From contig NC_090781.1 of assembly GCF_040054535.1 (NCBI RefSeq), positions 12,625,482-12,689,481 of the forward strand: a DNA stretch of 64,000 bases. Reading direction: 5' to 3'. Under the pieces are notes generated by a model. That model was not told where the DNA came from and made no database searches. It saw nothing but the letters and a program-made list of their open reading frames with translations. A program made the position numbers and the translations under genes. This DNA comes from Antennarius striatus. Its lineage: Eukaryota; Chordata; Actinopteri; Lophiiformes; Antennariidae. This document shows, piece after piece, positions 25,401 to 34,800 of this stretch (within the stretch, counting starts at the first letter, position 1; each line of letters opens with the position of its first letter).

Positions 25401-28400
25401 CTGCTTGCTTCTGCTCTGATTTACACAGCAGTTGGTGCTGATGAGAGTCAACAGGAGGGAGACCACAGTTTAATGTGTCTGCAGTGATGGCTCCCATGAA
25501 CACAGTATTACTTATTGATGAAATGCTTTACCCCATTTCTGTGTAAATGACAATGTGTACGTCTTTGTGTGTGTGTTCTGCATGCAGTCAGACTTTCCAG
25601 GTGAGGATCATTGATGATGAAGAATATGAAAAACATGAGAACTTCTTCATCGTGTTGGAGGAACCTCGGTGGCTGAAGAGAGGAATCTCAGGTACGTCTG
25701 TGCAGAAGGTTTTCCTGCTTGGATTTGATTGGATTATTTGATTATTTGACCTCTTAACAAACCTGTTCTCATCACAGTAATACCGATCAACTCTGATTAC
25801 AGCAGGGGGGATTATCTTAATGATTATCTAATGTATTGACCACACACATGGAAAGTCACCTTTGGTTTCACTCACGTACACACATATACGCATAAAAAAT
25901 GCTGTGGGTTTCAATATGTGACATTTAGACATTTTCCCTGCCTCTTGCTGCCATGTCATTGAATTTATTTTAAGAGTGTCAGGAAAGGTGCAGAGGATAG
26001 GTTTTAAGGAAAGGACTTTTAAAACGTTCAGTGCAGCTGCAGCAGCAACGCAGCTCAAGAGGTGCATAACAAATTATTTGTAGCTGTGATTCCAGTCAAA
26101 ACATGTTAAGGCACATTTTAAAATTTCAATGGTTATTAGAAAATTAAATACTCAAAGCTAAGCTCAGAAGTGCTCCAAACTGTTTTGTATTTTTGAGCTG
26201 TTTCAGTGTCTGTGGTTTGTTGTTTGAGCTGCAGCTTCTTTTCCTTTGTGTTTTATTTTTTTGCCATCTCAGTGACCCACTTAAGCAACAGGGATCAATC
26301 TTACATTAGAAACAAAAAAAAATGCACACAATAACACACACACTTGGGGACCTATCGATTTCTCATCACGTCTCTCTGCAGCAACACAAGGACGGATTTG
26401 CCTCCTTTTTTGTTGTTTAGTCACACAGAGAGAAAAGTCATTTGAATCTCACAGGATTTTTGGAGAAATCATGCAGCCTTACAGATCTGTCAGCCTATTA
26501 TTTACAAAAGCACTGGTGGCTATAAAACTGAGGGATGACATTTATCTTCACGGTAGAGAACAGACAGCTATGATTTGTTTGCTTCATGTGTACATAGAGT
26601 GCAGTGTGATTTCATGTTATTACATTTATATGAAGATTATTTCCTTTTGTTTGTGTTGTTGCTGTCTGGCTAAATGTTTGCTATTATTATACTGTATGTT
26701 GTACACTATAAATGCAGTATCCTATACTTACTAATCTTGCCTGTTTTCCTGTCCTTACAGCTCTGCTGCTTAACCAAGGTAAGATCATCTGACTGTTCCT
26801 CCTTTATCAAACAAAACTCCAATCTTGATTGAATATGTCAGGAATTATGTGTCAGGCTGCAGTTAAAAATACTGTATATATATTACAAATTTATCCTGCA
26901 GTTATTATCTTGGTTAATATTTTAGTTCTATATCACAGTAAATAATGTAAAATTGAAGATACAGTATAGCTATTCCAAACTATGTGTCTTCTTTTGTCTC
27001 CTCTTGTCAACAATGGTACACAATCCTCAGGTTTTCAAAGCTGAAAGAACAGGATCCTGACAGCTTTCATTTGACAGATGACTTGACGAGAACATTAACA
27101 AATAAAACTGCATCACAAAACTCATTGCCAATAATATACAAACCAGAAAATCTGCAGTTAACAACATCAAATTAACTTGATGTTTGTTTGGTCTCTTTCC
27201 TTTCTGTTAATTTTGCTTGTTAATCCCAAAAGAAAGCATTTCATACCCGATTCAGCAGTTCAGCCTCTTAAAGTTGATGTCAGTCATTTTGGAGAGCCCA
27301 AGCCAGATTTTGAAAAGATCCAAATGGAAAAATGTCATCGGCTCCCTTCGAGCCTCTTCCCTTCCCATGACTACACTCACTGCCTGCTGAGAGGTGTGTG
27401 AACAGTGTTCGCTATGTTCCACATCCTCTTAGCTTTTATAATCAAAAAAATGCATAAACAACTTTGTTTAATACCTCAGTTATATAAGCACAAATGAAAT
27501 TCCGATTAGGAACATGCCTCTGTTTGAAAGGGAACCTGGAGTAGTTGCTTCTCGCTGCTGTGGATGTGAGCTTTGTACAACTGGGGTGAACACCAGAACA
27601 CATCTGTAGCAACAACCCCTTCAGCTCCAGGTCTGTCCAGGTCACACATAGACAGAGCTATCAAAACACAATACTAGTGAAATGTTTTCCTAGTTTTTGT
27701 TTTAAAGAGCTTTAATGAAATGCAATCATTTACATAATAGTTGAGTCCTGGGAGCACTGTAGCATCATTTAAAAGAATCACGATGGGGCTCTTCTGATCC
27801 ACTTGAGTGGAATAATTACTGAAGTATTTCTTGTAAAAGGTAAATGTCAAAAAGCTGCACTCATTTATATTAATATCTAATGCATCAAAGAACATCAACT
27901 AATTACTGTCAAAAGACTATTTTACATATTACTTGCATAGCCACGTTTTTATATAATAATGCAATTCATTCTCATTTTTGCAGTACGTGTCCCAATGGTT
28001 TTCGTCATTTGCAATCTTTCTCCCCGCAGCCGTTCAGAGTTTCAGCTCAGCTTGGACGTTGTTTACTCTGTGTAACATCGGAAGGTCCTGGCTCACATTT
28101 CTGGCATCTCATTTAACCTAGTTTGGGGTAGCAATGGGTGCCTGTTCACATTTGGATCACAGCAGAACTGCTCTTTGAGTCTCAGCACAGCACAATAGAG
28201 AATAAATGATTACAAATGGGTTGGCGCGCCACATCCCGGGCTTGTTTTGTCTGCCTTTTACACACTGATGTAGATATATCATCATGTTTGTTGCCTTTCT
28301 CTAGACAACTATGTCCATAAAACGAATGCAAAACATCAAGCCTCAAACAAGTCATTCTGCAGACGAATGGGCATCTCTTCCTTTAAAACTGTAAATGTAC

Positions 28401-31400
28401 AGTTTATTTACAATTTTTTGAAGTCTTCAAAATTCAGATTTTCTTGTGCAACCACTCAGAGCTACTACTATCAACGAAACAGCTTTAACCTCAAATGACT
28501 TCAACAGAGGCTGAAATATCACGTGGGATGCCCTACAGTAGTGATGGCGTTGTGAGGCTCAGTGCCGTGAAGGTGACTTCATGTTTACCTCACTCAACTG
28601 ATGCGGTGTTGTAGAACCTCTCATCTGGTCTGTGTGTGTATGCGCGTCTGTGTGTATATACGTGGGTATGTGTGTGTCTGACTATAGTATGAGTGTTTGT
28701 GATAACTTAAATAATATCAGTTAATACTGCTGGGATAAGACATGCTGCTTCACTCAAAAACTTCTGATAATTTAACACAGAACATGGCCCTAATGTCTAT
28801 GTGCTCACACAGGCACACATACACATACACACACACAACACAAACGCACACACAAACTATCTACTATATGTGTCTCTTGAAAAGGCTTCTTTCAGCTCAC
28901 ATGACACACAACCAGAGTTAAATCTACTTGCTACAACAAAAAACTTGGAGGATGATGGAATATACACATAAACACCTACACAGATAAATATGTGTAGCGT
29001 GTCAGTGGCTCCAAATATATCAAAAAATCAAGGGCCCCCATAAAACAAATGATAATTAGGCATTCTTCAGTTATCAGTAAGATATTTATGGATACTTATT
29101 TTACTTAATTTTAACCTGACATATTCTTGGATTAATGAGCGTTTGTGGAGCAGAACAAATAAAATACAGATGTTACACTGACTTTGGGAAATTTTAATGA
29201 ATATGATTTTTTTTGACTGGTCAATTGATTGTTTTCAGAATAAATCAATGAATAGAAAAAGAACCCAAAGAGTTTTTGTTTGTTTGTTTGTTTGTTTGTT
29301 TTTATCACAGAATAATATCAAACCATAAACAGGGGTCGGCAAAAAAAAACCCCAACTTGAGTTAAAAGTCCAATTATTTTAACTGTTGGTGTTAATAAAA
29401 AAAGAACAGGAAACAAGGTGACACACTGCGCTGACAAATTATCATAATCTGACAGCTAAGAACACAGTAAACTTGATAACCAAGGCTTGTCTATACCGTG
29501 ATGCCACAAACCACAAAGCTTTAATCACAATATGTTTGCAGTTTGGTACAAACACATCTCCCTCTCCCTTTCCTCCTGACCTTATACCCACAGAGGGAAC
29601 AGAGGGCCAAATGACCGCTGAGGAAGAGGAGGCCCGCAGGATAGCTGAGATGGGGAAGCCCATACTGGGAGAGCACAGCCGCCTGGAGGTGGTCATTGAG
29701 GAGTCGTACGAGTTCAAGGTGCGCCTTTTACTTGTTTTCCATACATAATTTCTTTTCCATGTAAAACGGGGTTGGTGGTGTAGCTGCTCCCAGTATGCGG
29801 ACTGGTGGTGGCTGTTCCTACCATGTTGATGCTTTATTCATGGCTTCACAAAGCATTTAATCTTTATATAAACACACATGTATGCAAGTATAGGCTGATG
29901 AAAGTAACACAACATTTCTCTCTACCAGCCTAAAAAGAAGGGAATTCCATCGTCCTGCCTACGTCAGTAAAGTATTACAATCTACACCATCTAGATCTCG
30001 GTGTACGCTATCTGGTGTACACCTCGGTGTACTCGGTGTCGAACGCTATCAAACCATAAATCTCCAAGTGTATTACGTAGTCCACCTTCATCCTCTTTCA
30101 CACACCGATGAACTCAGGGTCCCACCCCCTGAGTGCATAGGTCTAAAATGGTTTTAAATTATTGAAAGTGCACGAGTTGCTCTCGTTACAAAGGCTAGCT
30201 CGAGGCATGCATTTTTCAAGCAGTCCTCACATGCATAAAGCACTGCTACATCTTCTTATCACGTTTTTGCTGCATTCCCTGGCGTATATAGAAAAAAAAT
30301 AGAAGAAGGGATCTGCAAGCAACTCACCCCAAGCTGTAAAAATGAATCACGGGCAAAACATCCTACTGAGACTGGGATTATAAATTGCAAATCCATCTGT
30401 TATAATTGCCAATGGAGACAGCGCCTGACTTACAAACAAAATAGGTTTTGAGAAGCTGTCAATAACTTGAATTGTTTGTAAGTCATTATGTATGTAGTTC
30501 CCCTTTCCTCTGAAAACCCCACCGAGCAGCACCACTCTATACATACATCTCCAACACTCATGTCACTCTTCTCGCTAGTTCATTCTTGCAATTATAGATC
30601 AAAATTGAATATATGACGACTTATGAACAATTCACCTTACCAACAGCCTCTACAACCTATTGTGTTTGAAATTCGGGCACTGTCTGTGGTTTAAATTCCT
30701 TGAGATACAAAAATCAGAATGTTCATAAGTCAGATGTTCGTATCATGGGGATCTGCTGTATTACAGAATTGAATTAGAACTCTATGTTCCATTTTCGTAA
30801 TGCTTTACGTAAGGCTTTTTGTGAATTAAATCATATGTTAGTTAACCAGAAGTCCTGAAAGGAGTGTATTTTGTCTCAGAGTCTCACAGCAATGCACAGA
30901 AGGAATAATTTCAACATTAAGTACTTGAACCACTTTGGTCGTCAAAGCCATGGCTGTTTCACCCTTTTTGAATGCCCAGAAATCATAACATGATCTTAAA
31001 AAATATGTAATTTTCACCAGTGTTTGTTTGTTTATCTGTTTTCACAATAATGAGTAAAAATTTCAGTTTTAAGGGTGAGGATAAGGATAAGGGATATGAT
31101 TTAAATATAAAACTATGTCCTCACAAATGATGAAATCACTGCCTGTGGCCCCTTGACACATGAAAGCCCTCTTATGATCTTTCACGAAATGCTATTTAAC
31201 TAAATATATCAAATATATACTGTGTATATATATATATATATATATATTTGAAAGTGGAGAAAGCAAACAAATCAAACACCCAAATTACTTTCAGCTAATT
31301 AAAAATGTATGGACTGAATTAAAAACAGAAATCTACAAACAACATCAACAAATAGAGAAACCAGTCGACTAAAATGCAATATCCTGATTCTCTGTGTGAT

Positions 31401-31806
31401 TACAAAGTCAAGTGACCCCTTGTGAACACATAATTGGCCCTGTCTGTTATGATTTGTGGTTAGTGAGAACCAGCTTCGGGAATAATAAAACTCCATATGA
31501 TTGCCATTTAGATGAAGCGCACAGGAGATAAAGTGACTAAGAGACTTTGTTTTCTGTGTGCCCAAATAAAGAAATAGAAGTTCAATGATGTATCTGAATT
31601 TGTTGTGTTATAGAAAGGCAGTTTGCATCATCTGCTAATGGAGTGTTTTTTGGTTCTGACTGGCAGAGCACTGTTGACAAGCTAATTAAGAAGACCAACT
31701 TGGCGCTGGTGATCGGCACTCACTCCTGGAGGGAACAATTTGTTGAGGCGGTCACTGTCAGTGCAGGTGGGCTTGTGTGTGTGTGTTTGTTTGTATGCAA
31801 CACGTG

Positions 31807-31866
<60 letters not shown>

Positions 31867-34800
31867 TGTGTGTGTGGGTGGGTGCAGTCTGAGTTTAACA
31901 ACCTGTCACACTGACACTCCTGAGCCATTTCATGAAACACTCTCAACAACTCAACATTCATGATTCACTGCTACTGTTGTGTTCTACCTCTAACTATACG
32001 GCTCCTCAGGCTTCCTCTGTGCTCTCCAACATGTCTCATCACTGACACTGTGCAGCTTGACGCTGGCTTTAACGAAGGGTTTCTTAAACCAGTGTGGATT
32101 ATAAATAAGTTGGTAGTGTTGGTCACTGCAGTAAATAATGTAGGATCCACTAATTCATATGGACGTTGTTTGACATCACTGTCCAGACCAGTGAGCCAGA
32201 GTAATCTCTTGTTGGATTTCACAGAAGGTTCACAATTAAAATACAAAATGTTTCCCAGCCTGAAATTAGTTTTTAATCACTTAAAGGAGTAAATTAAGAT
32301 CAATTGTAATTTACGTGATTCTGTTGGTTTCTGCCTTCTCAAACACCAATGTTTAAACAAATGGAGGAATGTTTTTAACTTCAATGCAGTTAAGTCAAGG
32401 CAGTGCTGACAGCTTTTAGCTTGTGTCGGTTCATTGTTAGTTCTCAAAAACATAGTTATGGTTAATTACAGGGTCGGTTTTTCCTGGTAATATTGATATT
32501 TAAAAATTTACTCCAACATAGACATGATGATTGTAATCATCTTTTTTTCAACCGTTTATCTGCTTTGCGAGTCATGGGTTTGCTTGAGTCTGTCCCAGCT
32601 GGTTACAGGTGAGTGGCAGGGTACACCCCAGATGAGACACCAGCTATCATATGACTCTGTAACTTCATATTTTTTTAATGTATTTATTGTGTTTTGAGTC
32701 ATTACAACTCAGATGGTGCAAATTTGAAACACGTAAATCATTAATAGCCTTTGAGTCACAGATAGTATTGTTTTATTTATGAAGTCTAATTAAGGTATTT
32801 TGATTTCTCATTTAGAAGAAACAGAGGACAGGAAAGAATATCAATTAAGGGCCAAGTCCAATGCCAATAACTCGAGAATGACAATCAAATACAAAACAAT
32901 GTAAATCAGTGTTATTGTTCAAACGCGAGGTCAATGTGTACTAAATTTATAATAAGGGGAACACCATCTAGTGGAAAAAGTAGGTCTCTACAGACATTAG
33001 AGCAGTGGTTCTTAACCTGGGTTCGATCGAACCCTAGGGGTTCGGTGAGTCGGTCTCAGGGGTTCGGCGGAGACGGAGGTCAAGACAAAAAAAGCAAAAA
33101 AGAAAGTGGTAAACCAGTAAAACATATACTTATGTCTTAAATTTTTTTAAATTTTTTTTATTTCTTTTACTTAAGAAGGGTTCGGTGGGTGAGCATATAA
33201 AGCTCACCCACCAACAAGGTTAAGAACCACTGCATTAGAGAATAAGTAAGCATAAATTTATTGAGTATTTTAGACAGAACACAAAGCTGGACAAGACCGT
33301 GAGCAAAGTAGTTTTTTAACTTTAATACTAAAATAATGAGCCATAATATTACTTGCACGTGCATCCCCTCCATGGAGATATTTATTTATTTATTTGGGTG
33401 TTTTTTTTTCGGACATGTTAATATAACAGACTTCATACCTTCGTCACATTTACAACATCAACAACAACATCCGAAAAAGAAGGGCTGACGGGTAGAAGCC
33501 AATAGGCTTGTGAAATTCCCGTCCCCCTGAATCAACAAACATCTCTCTCATTACAATATGTTGTCAAAAACTACATTAAATGTTTTCAGCCAGTTCATCC
33601 ACTGAATTTTAACAGGTGTTCATACTCTTATCCACTTCCAGATATTAGCCTTTGTCCCAGATATACCAGATATCACTGATAATTGACAGGTAAGCAGCAT
33701 AGAACCATATAAAGGCTATGACAAACGCAGAGGGTTTAGGGTTTAGGCTCATCATCAGATAGAAGAAGGCGGGTCACAAAAGCACAAAGCAGAAGAAATG
33801 AACAAGAAACAGTTGATATACAATATACAATTGATATATTGATATATTGACATATGACAGAATGCTTCATACAAATTCAGTGGGTTTTTTGGTGGGCAGT
33901 CTGTGCTTGTTGTATTTTGGTAAGACTGCAACTATTTGCCTGGTGTATCTGCTCCTGCCATCTGATTCTACACCTGCTCATGCTCTTCCCTTCTGCAGCC
34001 TGAGCAAGTTATCAGTGACTACTTAGATAGAAATGAAGACACAGATGGTGACCTACCATACTGCAAATAGCATCTTCTTGCAGGATATGATCAAAACATT
34101 AAACGCAGGCCCATCCACTGCACAGTCCTCTCTGTTTGCTGTCTCATGTCTGCAATAACAGAACAAGCTGCCCACTGTCATGAGTCACGCCATGAAAATC
34201 GCCAATTAACCAAACAAACAAACAAACCCATGTTCCCTTATTTATTATTTTCTTCATGTCTGAATGTAGCAGTTAAGCTGTTTAGCCTATTTTGAAGTGA
34301 CCTTTTGCATTTCTTTTCATATTTTATCATTGTTTATTTTTAACTTATATATAATTAATTATGCACAAGTAAAGTATGCGTGCCAGTTGATCGATAAAAA
34401 GAAATATGTCTTTTTCGTAATTAATGTGGTTTGGGAATTTTTTAAAAGGCTGGAATGATTCATTTTAGTATTTTAAAATGAGGGAAATTTGTTTAAGATA
34501 TGAGTAGTTAGAGTTACGAGCGCTGTCACAGAATGAATTAAACTCTTATCTCAAGGGACTACTGTACTTGATAGAATTGTTGGATTTTATCTACAGTATT
34601 TGGTTGAGCAGAATGAGCTGCTTTGAATATAAAGGAATGGGGAATGGCAGAAAGCCATATTGTGCAAATTGAAAGAGCACAGCCACTGTGTGAACATTGT
34701 GTAATTTTGTTTGCATATAAGCTATACTAAATATTCTTTCTTTATCTTAATCTCCTACATTGTGTTCCTTTAATGTAATGTTCATGTAGTGTGTGTTTGT

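Larger units (their letters stand above)
21618..25587 (+). other. slc8a2: slc8a2 intron 8
   Basis: About 4 kb holding a CA microsatellite (22435-22502), a SINE (22560-22749), a long inverted repeat (23314-23437) joined to a hAT end (23438-23519) and a LINE relic (23594-23967). No second copy of exon 9 was seen, so the A/B mutually exclusive exon pair of NCX1 and NCX3 appears absent. Confidence 0.8.

Noticed and set aside
26984..27401. Consecutive open frames suggesting an extra exon in slc8a2 intron 10
   Set aside because: No resemblance to NCX cassette exons D-F and no frame-compatible splice pair found.
28223..28242. Adjacent rare-cutter-like sites (GGCGCGCC and CCCGGG) suggesting vector or cloning junction
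   Set aside because: Flanks are ordinary AT-rich intron on both sides, no vector sequence; coincidental.
32934..33140. Open frame whose peptide recurs in the - strand frame at 23403-23654
   Set aside because: The shared peptide is the translated hAT terminal repeat, not a gene family.
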